The notes under the pieces were generated by a model. That model saw nothing but the letters and a program-made list of their open reading frames with translations. It did not search any database and was not told where the DNA came from. From NCBI RefSeq assembly GCF_022829515.1, contig NZ_JAKSYL010000131.1:16947-80946 (forward strand): DNA of 64,000 nucleotides, written 5' to 3'. The DNA comes from Methylobacterium sp. J-048. Lineage in GTDB: Bacteria > Pseudomonadota > Alphaproteobacteria > Rhizobiales > Beijerinckiaceae. The translations under genes were made by a program, and so were the position numbers. The stretch's first letter is position 1. Each line of letters starts with the position of its first letter. Shown one piece after another: positions 16,277 through 26,164 of the stretch.

Positions 16277-17461
16277 ATGCCGATCGCCGCTGAAGACTCC
16301 GCCGTGCAGGATCCGGTGGCGCTGCTCGAGACCCTCGTGGCCTTCGACACGGTGAGCGCCCGCTCGAACCTGCCCCTGATCGACTGGGCCGAAGGCTATT
16401 GTCGCGCTCACGGCGCCGCAGTCGCACGGGTACCCGACGCCACCGGGGCGAAGGCGGCCCTGCTCGTCAGCGTCGGCCCGTTCGAGACGCGGGCCGGCTA
16501 CGTGCTCTCCGGGCACAGCGACGTGGTGCCGGCCGAGGGCCAGCCCTGGTCGTCGGACCCGTTCGTCCTGCGGGAGGCGGCGGGCCGGCTCTACGGGCGC
16601 GGCACCTCGGACATGAAGGGCTTTCTCGCGGTCTGCCTCGCGCTCCTGCCGGAGATGGTGAGGGCCGGGCTCGCGACCCCGCTCCACATCGCGATCTCGT
16701 ACGACGAGGAGGTCGGCTGCCTCGGGGTGCGCCCGCTGATCGCCCGGATGCTGGAGCGGGGACCGCGCCCGCTGGGCTGCTTCGTCGGCGAGCCCACCGG
16801 GATGGACGTGGTGGTCGGGCACAAGGGCAAGTCCGCTTCCCGCCTCACCTTTCGGGGCAAGGCGAGCCATTCGGCCCTGGCGCCGGCGGGCGTCAACGCG
16901 GTGGAATACGCCGCCCGCTTCATCGAGCATGTCCGGCTGTCCGCGGAGGCGATCGCCCGGGACGGCGCCCGCGACCCGCTCTACGACGTCCCCCACACCA
17001 CCGGTCTGTCGAGCGTGGTCCGGGGCGGCTCGGCGCTCAACATCGTGCCGGATGCCTGCAGCGTGGAATTCGAGTACCGGGCGATCGGCGCCGACGATGC
17101 CGGGGCGCTGGCGGCGGCCGCGATCGCCTACGCCACCGACACCCTGGCGCCGCTGATGCGGGCGACGGACCCGGCCTGCGGCGTCGCGGTCGAGCCGCTG
17201 ATCGACTATCCCGGCCTCGACACCGACCCCGAGGCGGCGATCGTGACACTCGCCAAGCGGCTGGCCGGGCGCAACGCCCACAGGAAGGTGTCGTACGGGA
17301 CAGAGGGCGGGCTGTTCGAGCGGCTGGGCGGCGTGCCGGCGGTGGTGATCGGCCCGGGCTCGATCGCCCGGGCCCACAAGGCCGACGAGTACGTGACCCG
17401 GGACGAACTCGCCGCCTGCGCGGACTTCGTCCGGCGGCTGATCCGGGCGTGCCGGGCCTGA
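16277..17461 (+). CDS. argE: Acetylornithine deacetylase-like M20 peptidase
   Basis: 394 residues. It is an M20-family dizinc hydrolase of the ArgE type, which removes the acetyl group from N-acetylornithine in arginine synthesis. Metal-ligand motifs appear in order: LSGHSDVVPAEGQPW, YGRGTSDMKGFLA, ISYDEEVGCLG (catalytic Glu and metal Glu), CFVGEPTGMDVVVGHKGK, and RAHKADEYV near the C-terminus. The dimerisation insert starts at about residue 180 (GKASHSALAPAGVNA). The start at 16277 has only a weak ribosome site; upstream in-frame residues do not resemble the family. Other arginine genes are not nearby, so another N-acyl amino acid is possible. Confidence 0.85.
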   Translation: MPIAAEDSAVQDPVALLETLVAFDTVSARSNLPLIDWAEGYCRAHGAAVARVPDATGAKAALLVSVGPFETRAGYVLSGHSDVVPAEGQPWSSDPFVLREAAGRLYGRGTSDMKGFLAVCLALLPEMVRAGLATPLHIAISYDEEVGCLGVRPLIARMLERGPRPLGCFVGEPTGMDVVVGHKGKSASRLTFRGKASHSALAPAGVNAVEYAARFIEHVRLSAEAIARDGARDPLYDVPHTTGLSSVVRGGSALNIVPDACSVEFEYRAIGADDAGALAAAAIAYATDTLAPLMRATDPACGVAVEPLIDYPGLDTDPEAAIVTLAKRLAGRNAHRKVSYGTEGGLFERLGGVPAVVIGPGSIARAHKADEYVTRDELAACADFVRRLIRACRA

Positions 17462-17619
17462 ATTCGGCGAAGTCTGGCGCGGCCATCCCCGCGCACAGCC
17501 TTCGCAGTCTGCCGCTGTCCCGCCGGCCGTTGGGTCTTCCCGCGAAGAAACCTTTGCGCCGCTCGCGGTTTGGAGGAGCGGCAGGCCGTGGAGCCGGCTC
17601 GGGAATCGTCGAACAGCAC

Positions 17620-18087
17620 ATGGCCAGCCTCAGCGTCGCGATCGCGTTCGGCGTCCGCCTGCTCCTGGTGCTGCTGTTCCTGCCGTTCAGCGCCCTGGAC
17701 AAGATCCTCAACTTCAAGGGCGCGGTCGGCCAGGCGCGGCAGGCGGTGCACGCCACCGGGCTCGCGACCCTGCTGATCCTGATCGGGCTCGGGGTCGAGA
17801 TCGGGATGTCGCTGTGCATCCTGACCGGCACCGCCGACCGGGCGGCGGCCTTCGTGCTCGCCGGCTATTGCGGCGTCACCGCGCTGCTGTGGAAGCAATT
17901 CTGGGCGCCCGGCGATTTCTGGGCGGGCGGCAAGGGCCGCGAGCTGTTTTGGGATTTTTTGAAGAATTTTGCGCTGGCGGGGGGATTTTTGCTGATCACC
18001 TTCGGGACGGGTGCCGGGACGGTGGATAGCTTCTTCGCCGACCCGCTCGCCTCGTCCCACCCCTACGTGGTCCAGGCCCGGCCATAA
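17620..18087 (+). CDS. DoxX-family membrane protein
   Basis: 155 residues with four hydrophobic segments. It begins ASLSVAIAFGVRLLLVLLFL and has the family motif FSALDKILNFKG after the first segment, then TLLILIGLGVEIGMSLCIL and FVLAGYCGVTALLWKQFW with a charged GGKGRELFWDFLKNFALAGG before the last segment. DoxX proteins are small inner-membrane proteins linked to respiratory or redox functions; the specific role is not known. It follows argE by about 160 bp on the same strand. Confidence 0.8.
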   Translation: MASLSVAIAFGVRLLLVLLFLPFSALDKILNFKGAVGQARQAVHATGLATLLILIGLGVEIGMSLCILTGTADRAAAFVLAGYCGVTALLWKQFWAPGDFWAGGKGRELFWDFLKNFALAGGFLLITFGTGAGTVDSFFADPLASSHPYVVQARP

Positions 18088-18098
18088 AATCCGGGTTT

Positions 18099-18420
18099 CC
18101 AAAGGGCCCACGGTCCAGCCCTTTCAAGGTGTCTGGATTGGGCCGCGTTCGGGACGTTTCGCCGACGGGTTCACAGGTCTCCACTTGACGCCAACGCTTT
18201 GAAAAATTGGCGCTTTCCCCGCCCCCTTGCGGGGAGGGGTCAGGGGTGGGGGTGGTGCAGGATTGAGCCTAACGGTGCCTTCTGAACCACCCCTACCTCC
18301 AGCTCCTCCCCGCAAGGGGAGGAGAGCGCGTCGCGTCTCGCTTGAATTGCTGCGCCAAACACCTTGAAAGGGCTGGGCCCACGGCCCTCTGGCCGGGTTC
18401 GGGGCGCGAAGCCCCGAGAG
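18099..18420. repeat. Composite intergenic element with nested inverted repeats
   Basis: Outer arms at 18099-18136 and 18355-18392 are inverted copies (32 of 38 positions agree) that include AGCCCTTTCAAGGTGT. Inside, 18211-18260 and 18282-18328 form a second, GC-rich inverted pair around CCCCTTGCGGGGAGG and CTCCCCGCAAGGGGAGG. A family-A hairpin around GGCGCGAAGCC closes the right side. No coding frame is convincing. The architecture resembles a non-autonomous element or paired REP units, and it lies in a convergent gap. Confidence 0.65.
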
Positions 18421-18430
18421 TTCCCGGGCC

Positions 18431-19036
18431 TCACCCCTTCGGCACGGTGGCGACCATCGAGGGCCGGCCCTCGAACACCGCGGACCAGGCGGCGGTGGCG
18501 GGGCGCCCCTCGCGCCAGGCGAGGTCGGGGAAGCGCAGGTCGAGGTAGCCGAGGGCGCAGGCCAGCGCGACCGTGCCGATATCCAGGACCGGCATCTCGG
18601 CGACCAGGGTCTCGAACCGGTCGAGCGCCGCCGTGATCTTGGCCACCTGGCCGACCTCCCAGGACTCCCAGCGCCGCTCTTCCGGGCGCAGGACCCGCTC
18701 GTAGCGGGTGAGCAGCGCGGCATCGAGCAGGCCATCGGCGAGCGCCTGCCGGGTGAGCGCATCCCAGCGCGCCGGACCCTCGGGGAAGAGGCGTGGGCCG
18801 GCCGAGAGGCCGTCGAGATACTCGCAGATCACCCGGCTGTCGTAGAGCGCGGTGCCGTCCTCCAGCACCAGGGCCGGGATCTTGCCGAGCGGGTTGTGGG
18901 CGGCGACCTCGGGGGAGGGGCCGGTCGGGGAGGCCCCGGCGGCGGTGACGGCGATCCTGTCGATCAGCCCGGTCTCGTGGGCCAGCACCAGCACCTTGCG
19001 GGCATACGGGGAGGCAGGGGAGTAGAAGAGCTTCAT
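18431..19036 (-). CDS. Glutathione S-transferase family protein
   Basis: 201 residues. The N-terminal thioredoxin-like domain has KLFYSPASPYARKVLVLAHE (Ser/Pro glutathione-side site), NPLGKIPALVLEDG (cis-Pro) and LYDSRVICEYLD (the ESRAI-like gamma-Glu site). The C-terminal helical domain includes LADGLLDAALLTRYE and ALGYLDLRFPDLAWREGRP. It resembles the YibF-like single-copy GSTs. The ATG at 19036 begins the fold directly; an in-frame ATG at about 19057 is possible. It stands alone between repeats, so its substrate is not indicated. Confidence 0.86.
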   Translation of the reverse strand: MKLFYSPASPYARKVLVLAHETGLIDRIAVTAAGASPTGPSPEVAAHNPLGKIPALVLEDGTALYDSRVICEYLDGLSAGPRLFPEGPARWDALTRQALADGLLDAALLTRYERVLRPEERRWESWEVGQVAKITAALDRFETLVAEMPVLDIGTVALACALGYLDLRFPDLAWREGRPATAAWSAVFEGRPSMVATVPKG

Positions 19037-19130
19037 CGGACCGTCCCGGTTCGTCATGACGCGTGGTCGAGGCGCTCGGACCTTGCACCCCTGCCGGCCG
19101 GAATCCAGCCCTGACGCCCAAACCGGGTTT

Positions 19131-19176
19131 CCAAAGGGCTCAGCCCTTTGGCGGGGGATCGGGGCGGAGCCCTGAT
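19131..19176. repeat. Family-A two-hairpin palindrome
   Basis: CCAAAGGGCTCAGCCCTTTGG followed by GCGGGG and a GGGGCGGAGCCC hairpin, the same order as the copy at 7662. It lies between two minus-strand genes (GFA protein and GST). Confidence 0.75.
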
Positions 19177-19203
19177 GAGGCAGGGTTTCAGACCGGCAAC
19201 CGA

Positions 19204-19656
19204 TCACGGACCTTCCGAAACCCCGGTCTTCGACGCGCGATCCGTCTCAGCCGGGATGAAGCGCAGCGTGCCGGCCCGGCGGGTCGGTTGGCCGGTGTCG
19301 TTGGTGTGGTTGACCCCGTCCATGACGGGCACGTCGGGGAAGTCGAACGGGCTGACCCCGTCCAGGCACGCCACGTTCACGGCATAGAGGTTCTGGTTCG
19401 AGCGCCGCTGGTGGTGCGTGTAGATCCCGCAGCGGGCGCAGAAGAAGTGCTCCGCCGTCCCGGTGTGGAACCGGTAGCGGGTCAGCGCCTCCGCGCCTTG
19501 CAGGATTTCGACCCCGCCCGCCTCCGCCATGGCGACGACGGCGCCGCGCATCCGGCAATACGAGCAGGTGCAGCGGCGGATCGAACCGAAGCCCTCGCCG
19601 AGGGTCGCCCGGAAGCGCACGGCGCCGCAATGACACTGGCCGGTATGGACGGTCAT
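19204..19656 (-). CDS. GFA-family zinc protein
   Basis: 150 residues. The metal-binding pattern of the GFA family is complete: GQCHCGAVRF, RRCTCSYCRMRGAVV, and FFCARCGIYTHHQRR with the trailing NLYAVNVACLDG. The family is named after glutathione-dependent formaldehyde-activating enzyme, but most members have no proven activity. In a methylotroph-like genome a formaldehyde link is tempting but not shown. The ATG at 19656 starts at MTVHTGQCHC. An upstream gap of about 230 bp separates it from the decarboxylase gene on the same strand. Confidence 0.85.
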   Translation of the reverse strand: MTVHTGQCHCGAVRFRATLGEGFGSIRRCTCSYCRMRGAVVAMAEAGGVEILQGAEALTRYRFHTGTAEHFFCARCGIYTHHQRRSNQNLYAVNVACLDGVSPFDFPDVPVMDGVNHTNDTGQPTRRAGTLRFIPAETDRASKTGVSEGP

Positions 19657-19883
19657 GGTGCCCGGTCCTGTTCGGATCCCGGCCGCGCCCGGTCCGACGG
19701 GACGTGCCGAGATCGACGTCACGTCGGACGTATCGCCGGAATCCGAGCCGGACAATCCATGAAAAGCGCACGCGCCGTGTGAGAAAAGCGCACGCGAAGC
19801 TCCGCCGATGCGCGCCGGAGATCGGCAGCAAGGTTTTGAACCGCCAAGCCTTTCTGTCCGCCGCGCCGGCCGGGCGACGCCGG

Positions 19884-21572
19884 TCAGCTCGCCCGCACCA
19901 CCACCTCCACGAGGTTGGCGCCGCCGGACCGGATCCCGGCCTCGATCGCCGGGGCGATGTCGGCGGCGCGGGTCACCCGCCGGGACGGCACGCCCATGGA
20001 GGTGGCCAGCGCCAGGTAGTCGACGCGCGGGTCGGTGAGGTCCATGGCGATGAAGCGGTTGGCCCGCACCGAGGCGTAGTGCGCCTGGCCCTTCATGAAG
20101 TTCTTCAGGATGTTGTACTCGGCGTTGTTGATCACCACGAAGGTGACCGGCAGTTTCTCGTGCGCGGCCGTCCAGAGGGCCTGGGGCGAGTACATCGCGG
20201 CGCCGTCGCCGACGACGCAGACCACGGGTGCCCGGTCGATGCCGAGCGAGAAGCCGACCGCGGCCGGCATGCCCCAGCCGAGCACGCCGCCGCGCATCGC
20301 CGCGTATTGGTGGGTGGAGGGGCTGTCGAGGAAGGTCCGCAGGTGCGTGAGCGTCGCCGGCGCCTCGTCGATGATCGTGGTCTGCGCCCCCACGGCCCGG
20401 GCCACCTCGCGGGCGGCGACGAGCGGCGCGATCACCGGATCGTCGAAGGCGGCGTCGGCCGCGGCGGCGAGCTTGGCCCGCCGCTCGGTCCGGGCCGTCT
20501 CCGCCTGGGCGCGCACTGCCGCGTAGGCGGCGGCGCGGTCGGCCACGCGCGGGGCCAGCAGCGGCAGCAGCGCGTTCAGGGAGGCCTGGATGTCGCCCAC
20601 CGTCGACAGGCTGGTGGCGTAGGTGCGCCCGAGGTCGCGGACATCCGCGGAGAGCTGGAACACCTGCGTCCCCGGCGGTACCGCCGAGACCTCCGAGTAG
20701 AGGATGGTGATCAGCGACTTGCCGCCCAGCGCGAACACCGCGTCGTAGCGCCCGAGGATGTCGGCGATGGCGTCGGCCCGGGTCGGCAGGTTGCCGGCCC
20801 AGAGCGGGTGGGCGGTGGGGAAGGGGATGTGGGCCGGCCAGGACGAGCCGTAGACCGGCGCGGCCAGCAGGTCGGCGAGGGCCACCGCCTGGGCGGAGGC
20901 GTCGGAAGCGTCGATCTCGTCGCCGGCGATCAGGGCCAGACGGCCGGGCGCGATGGCGGCGAGCTTTTCGGCCAGCTTGTCGAGGGAGCCCGCCACCGCC
21001 CGCTGGTCGATGGTCGAGGTCTCGCCCGCCGGGGTCGCGGTCATCGCCTCCATCACGTCCATCGGCAGGGACAGGAAGACCGGGCCGGATGGGGCGGCCC
21101 CGCAATCGTGGAAGGCACGGCGCAGGAGCACCGGGATTTGGTCCGGGCTGGTGACCTCGCGGGCCCATTTCACCACCGGGTCGGCGATGGCGACGAGATC
21201 GCCCATCAGCAGCGGGTCGGAGAGGGCGTGGCGCAGGTCCTGCTGGCCGGCCGTGACCACGAGCGGCGTGCCGCTGACCTGCGCGTTCCACAGCGCGCCC
21301 ATGCCGTGGCCGAGGCCGCCGGCGGTGTGCAGGTTGAGGAAGGCCGGCCGGCGCGCGCCCTGGGCGTAGCCGTCGGCCATCGCCACCGCGGTCGCCTCCT
21401 GCAGGGCGAGGATGTAGCCGATGTCCTGCGCCTCGGTGAGCGCGTCGATCAGCGGCAATTCGGTGGTGCCGGGATTGCCGAAGATGTAGCGCACCCCCTC
21501 CGAGCGCAGCACGTCCAGCAGCAGGTCGGCGCCCCTCCGGCTCCCGGCGGCATCCACGGTCTCGATCGACAT
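19884..21572 (-). CDS. mdlC: Thiamine diphosphate-dependent decarboxylase, benzoylformate decarboxylase-like
   Basis: 562 residues with three-domain ThDP architecture. The N-terminal domain has YIFGNPGTTELPLIDALTEA (catalytic Glu) and GYAQGARRPAFLNLHTAGGL (His-rich active-site loop). The middle domain lies at about residues 190-330. The C-terminal ThDP-binding motif runs VVCVVGDGAAMYSPQALWTA to FVVINNAEYNIL. The overall pattern is of benzoylformate decarboxylase/oxalyl-like enzymes. An ATG at 21572 with GGAGGG before it is the start. No mandelate-pathway genes are nearby, so the natural 2-keto acid is open. The gene name is given by resemblance only. Confidence 0.8.
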   Translation of the reverse strand: MSIETVDAAGSRRGADLLLDVLRSEGVRYIFGNPGTTELPLIDALTEAQDIGYILALQEATAVAMADGYAQGARRPAFLNLHTAGGLGHGMGALWNAQVSGTPLVVTAGQQDLRHALSDPLLMGDLVAIADPVVKWAREVTSPDQIPVLLRRAFHDCGAAPSGPVFLSLPMDVMEAMTATPAGETSTIDQRAVAGSLDKLAEKLAAIAPGRLALIAGDEIDASDASAQAVALADLLAAPVYGSSWPAHIPFPTAHPLWAGNLPTRADAIADILGRYDAVFALGGKSLITILYSEVSAVPPGTQVFQLSADVRDLGRTYATSLSTVGDIQASLNALLPLLAPRVADRAAAYAAVRAQAETARTERRAKLAAAADAAFDDPVIAPLVAAREVARAVGAQTTIIDEAPATLTHLRTFLDSPSTHQYAAMRGGVLGWGMPAAVGFSLGIDRAPVVCVVGDGAAMYSPQALWTAAHEKLPVTFVVINNAEYNILKNFMKGQAHYASVRANRFIAMDLTDPRVDYLALATSMGVPSRRVTRAADIAPAIEAGIRSGGANLVEVVVRAS

Positions 21573-21662
21573 ACGCAACCCTCCTCCGCCCCCCGGCGGA
21601 ATCCGTGCGATGCTACCGCATGGCCGCGCCGCGACGAAGGCCCGCGGGGCGGAATCGGGTTT

Positions 21663-21706
21663 CCAAAGGGCGAGCCCTTTGGCGGGTTGTCAGGGCGGAG
21701 CCCTGA
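21663..21706. repeat. Family-A two-hairpin palindrome
   Basis: CCAAAGGGCGAGCCCTTTGG, spacer CGGGTTGT, then CAGGGCGGAGCCCTG. It lies between the FAD oxidoreductase and decarboxylase genes, both on the minus strand. Confidence 0.75.
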
Positions 21707-21718
21707 CGAAGCCGAACG

Positions 21719-22921
21719 CTAGAGTCCGATCGGGAGCAGTCCGGGCGCCAAAGCCGCGGCGGCCCGCGGCCCGTCCTTGACCAGGCGAATCGCCGTGCGG
21801 GCGACGCGGTTGCGCAGGCGCCGGGCTCGCCAGAGCGTCCCCGTCTCCACGGCGAGGCCGCGGGCGTACAGGCTGGCGCGCAGGCTGCGGGCGTCGCAGG
21901 CCTGCTTGACCGGGTCGGCATAGAACGCCGCGACTTTTTCGCGACCCATCCCCGGCGTGGCGAGCCAGGCCGGCACGTGGACCCGGGCGAGCCGGTCGGC
22001 ATCGGTCAGCAGCTTGCCGATCCCGGTGCCGGGGATCGGGCAGGCGGTCTGGAAGGCGTCGCCGATCAGCACCAGCCCGTCGCGCTCCACCCCGTCGGCC
22101 CGGGCGAGGTCGATCGGCCGGACCTCGAGGGGGCCGGCCACCGACAGGTCCGGACAATGCCGCGCTAGGTGGGGCATCATCGCCCGCAGGGTGGCTTCCG
22201 GGTCCCGGCGCAGGGCAGCGACCCAGGGCTCGCCGGGGTCGCGATAGCAGAACAGGTTGGCCCGCATCACGTCCCCGATCGGGAACAGGGTCAGGTAGGC
22301 GTCGCGCCCGCCGAACCCCTCGGAGAAGTAGGTCATGGCCGGGAACGGGAAGGCGGCCCGCGGCGCCGCCATATCGAACCCGACGGCCAGGGAGTGGCGC
22401 GGGCTCAGCGCCCGCTTGGCGATGCCGGCCTTGGCGAGCAGCGCGTGGCCGAGCCCGGTGGCGAGCACGACGAGGCGCGCCTCGATCCGGCGGCCGTCGC
22501 TCAAGGCGAGAATCTGGCGATCCGGCCCGAGCTCGAAATCGGCGACCCGGCCGGGGATCAGCAGTCCCTCGGGCAGGGCGGCCCGGGCGGCCCCGACCAG
22601 CACGGGATAATGCGCGCCCCATTCCCGGGCGGCCTCCCGGTAGGCGAGGCGGCCGTAGCGGACCACCGCGACCTCCTCGGTCGCCGTCGTGCACGCGGCC
22701 AGAGCCGCCCCGAATCCGAGGCCCTCGAACAGGGCCATCTGGTCGGCCCCGAATTTCTCCGCCCGGAAGTCGCGGCGCGCCGCGCCGCGTTCGGCCTGGG
22801 CGTCGATCAGCGTGACCCGGATCCCGGCACGGGCGAGCGCCCCGGCCAGGCAGCTCCCGGCCAGCCCGGCGCCGACCACGGCCACGTCGTAGCTGTCCAC
22901 CCCGCTGCCCATCGCTGTCAT
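21719..22921 (-). CDS. FAD-dependent oxidoreductase (geranylgeranyl reductase/PHBH-like)
   Basis: 400 residues. An N-terminal dinucleotide fold VAVVGAGLAGSCLAGALARA ends in an acidic VTLIDAQ. A central LVVLATGLGHAL motif and the late LVLIGDAFQTACPIPGTGIG FAD motif are typical of group A flavoprotein monooxygenases and prenyl reductases. The protein ends in a basic region. The ATG at 22921 (MTAMGSG) was chosen, with MGSG at 22912 as an alternative. It is separated from the LysR gene on the same strand by about 210 bp of AT-richer sequence. The substrate is unknown. Confidence 0.83.
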   Translation of the reverse strand: MTAMGSGVDSYDVAVVGAGLAGSCLAGALARAGIRVTLIDAQAERGAARRDFRAEKFGADQMALFEGLGFGAALAACTTATEEVAVVRYGRLAYREAAREWGAHYPVLVGAARAALPEGLLIPGRVADFELGPDRQILALSDGRRIEARLVVLATGLGHALLAKAGIAKRALSPRHSLAVGFDMAAPRAAFPFPAMTYFSEGFGGRDAYLTLFPIGDVMRANLFCYRDPGEPWVAALRRDPEATLRAMMPHLARHCPDLSVAGPLEVRPIDLARADGVERDGLVLIGDAFQTACPIPGTGIGKLLTDADRLARVHVPAWLATPGMGREKVAAFYADPVKQACDARSLRASLYARGLAVETGTLWRARRLRNRVARTAIRLVKDGPRAAAALAPGLLPIGL

Positions 22922-23135
22922 CGCAAAGTCGTCCCGTCCACGGCGCCAGAGTTTGAATGCACGAAACCGCACAGATGGCAGCGATGATGACGCCCGTAAA
23001 GCACGTACGTAATCTTTTTAGAGCCTGGAAACATCCGTTTACAGGACGACAACGAAGCTTTCAGACCATCTCATCTTCTGATTGAATCGCCGCACCTTAT
23101 CCGAATCTCTTGCCCAACCCGGATCTGTGCCGCGC

Positions 23136-24020
23136 TCACGCCCGCAACTGCGCCACGAAGGCGCGCATGAACGGCGGCAGGCCGTCGAGGTCGCGCAGGC
23201 ACAGGGTCAGGTCGCGGCGCGCCCAAGGATCCGAGAGCGGCACCACCGCGATGGCGAGCCCTTGCGCGGCCCGGGCGGCGGCGCTCTCGGGCAGCACCGC
23301 GAGCCCGACCCGGGCCTCGACCAGGCGGCAGACGGCGTCGAAGCCGCGCAACTGCACCCGCAGGCGCATCGGCCGCCCCTCCCGCACCGCCTGGGCGACG
23401 AGGAACCGGCTGATGGCGCTGCGCCGGTCGAGGCCGACGAGGTCGTGGCCGAGCACCTCCACGAAGGCGATGGCGGCGCGCGCCGCCAGGGGATGGTCCC
23501 GGGCCGCCACCAGCACGAATCGGTCCTCCCGGAACGGGAAGGTCTGGAGCGAGCCGGTATCGACCGTGCCGGACAGGATGCCGAGATCGGCCGCGCCCTC
23601 GGCCACCAGCCCGACGATCTCCTCGGAGGTGCGCTCGTCGATCTCGACGCCGATCCCGGGATGGCCGCCCAGAAAGGCCGAGAGCGCATCGGGCAGGAAC
23701 TCGGTCAGCGCGTTGGTGTTGGCGAGCACCCGGATCTGCCCGGCCGCACCGCCGGAGAACACCGCCATCTCCTCGCGCAGGCGTTCGACGCCGGCCAGGA
23801 TCTCGCGGGCATGGGCCAGGAGCGTGCGCCCCGCCGGGGTCGGGCTGACGCCCTGCCGCCCCCGGGTCAGGAGCGCGGCCCCGAGGGAGTCCTCCATGAT
23901 CCGGATCCGCGTCGAGGCGGCCGCCAGGGCGAGGTTCGCCCGCGCCGCCCCGTGGGTGATCGAGCCGGCCTCGACCACGTGCCGGAACAGGCCGAGATCG
24001 GTGAGATCGAACCGCATCAT
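23136..24020 (-). CDS. LysR-family transcriptional regulator
   Basis: 294 residues. The N-terminal winged helix reads MRFDLTDLGLFRHVVEAGSI, then RANLALAAASTRIRIMEDSL and PTPAGRTLLAHA. The substrate-binding domain begins QIRVLANTNALTEFLPDAL and includes LGILSGTVDTGSLQTFPF and RLVEARVGLAVLPESAA. The start is ATG-ATG at 24020/24017 with an AAGGA site. A long AT-rich gap of 589 bp separates it from the divergent HD-GYP gene. The FAD oxidoreductase lies downstream on the same strand, so it is a possible target, though LysR proteins more often regulate divergent genes. The inducer is unknown. Confidence 0.87.
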   Translation of the reverse strand: MMRFDLTDLGLFRHVVEAGSITHGAARANLALAAASTRIRIMEDSLGAALLTRGRQGVSPTPAGRTLLAHAREILAGVERLREEMAVFSGGAAGQIRVLANTNALTEFLPDALSAFLGGHPGIGVEIDERTSEEIVGLVAEGAADLGILSGTVDTGSLQTFPFREDRFVLVAARDHPLAARAAIAFVEVLGHDLVGLDRRSAISRFLVAQAVREGRPMRLRVQLRGFDAVCRLVEARVGLAVLPESAAARAAQGLAIAVVPLSDPWARRDLTLCLRDLDGLPPFMRAFVAQLRA

Positions 24021-24183
24021 CGCCGAAGGTCCTTCCCAGCAGCGGCGCAATCGGGCGCATCCGTCCCGCAGCGACGGCGCGGGACGGTATCGCCGCCCGG
24101 CACGCCTGTCAGCGCCCGGCGGCCGCAGCCACCCCGGCGACCGGAGGATTGCGGCGCGAGATCACGTACAACAGCATCAGCAT

Positions 24184-24251
24184 AGAGATCATAAGTACGT
24201 ACGTAATAGCCAATATCACTGATAATCGCTCCGTAAATACATATGATCTCT
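24184..24251. promoter_or_regulatory. AT-rich inverted repeat in the lysR/HD-GYP divergent gap
   Basis: AGAGATCATA (24184-24193) and TATGATCTCT (24242-24251) form a perfect 10-bp inverted repeat separated by 48 bp. It lies in a stretch (about 24170-24380) of striking AT content for this genome. The gap of 589 bp (24021-24609) holds no convincing gene. ACGTACGTAAT at 24197-24207, inside the inverted repeat, recurs at 23003-23013 on the other side of lysR. Regulatory function is inferred. Confidence 0.45.
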
Positions 24252-24609
24252 CATTAAAGAGTGCAAGATTTCAATATTGAGCGAATTATACAGCTAAAAC
24301 ATCTGACCTGCAGAACAACATTTTCCGCGAGGGCGAGTCAAAGACCATTTACTCCCCTTTAACGTGCAATATTCCAAATGTATCGCCCTGCCGACGAGAC
24401 CTTCCACAACTGCGGCGGCAGCCTCACCCGCGATCGTCACCGGATCGGATCATGACCGTTTTGAGCCTTCCGGCCCCGTCTTCGGAGACCCGCGGTTCTC
24501 GGCGCCCGCGGGATGCCGTGATTGCGGTCGCGCCCACCGGTGCGGCGCCGACGCCCCGCCCTTCCCGCGCCGGGCCCGTGCCCGTGCCCGCGAAGCGAGA
24601 CGAGACCCC

Positions 24610-25779
<1,170 letters not shown>

Positions 25780-25824
25780 CGCCGCGGGAGCGGGCGCCGA
25801 TCCCAGTTCATCCCTGAAGATCCG

Positions 25825-26139
25825 TTTCAAGGTGTTTGCGTCAGCGGACTGTCTCGCTTGCCTCACGACGCTTGGTCTTTGCAGAGGCCGTTCTGAGAAC
25901 AACCCCGTCATCCCGGGCTCGCCTGCGGCGCCCCGGGATGACGGGGTGGATGCGGAAATCTGGGCCTCGGGGAAGGGGAGGATTTCCTTACGCGGTCTCT
26001 CTTCCACGTCCGTGCCGTTCCTGCGCCGATCACCCCTGGTGAGGGTCGCGCGCGCGTCATCGGACCTGGGTTGCGATCCAAATCGATTGTTCCCGTTGGG
26101 AAAAATCCTTGAATAGGGCCCAATCCAAACACCTTGAAA
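25825..26139. repeat. Composite intergenic element with 13-bp terminal inverted repeats
   Basis: TTTCAAGGTGTTT (25825-25837) and AAACACCTTGAAA (26127-26139) are perfect inverted copies about 290 bp apart and share their sequence with the arms of the element at 18099. Between them is a large hairpin at 25903-25946 and otherwise non-coding sequence. The element sits in the convergent gap between the HD-GYP gene and a broken oxidoreductase gene. Confidence 0.6.
25903..25946. terminator. Perfect 15-bp stem hairpin
   Basis: CCCCGTCATCCCGGG pairs exactly with CCCGGGATGACGGGG across a 14-base loop. No T-run follows, so factor-independent termination is not certain. It could equally be a dispersed palindrome within the surrounding composite element. 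Confidence 0.45.
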
Positions 26140-26164
26140 GGGCCGGGCCTTTCGGGATGAGGCT

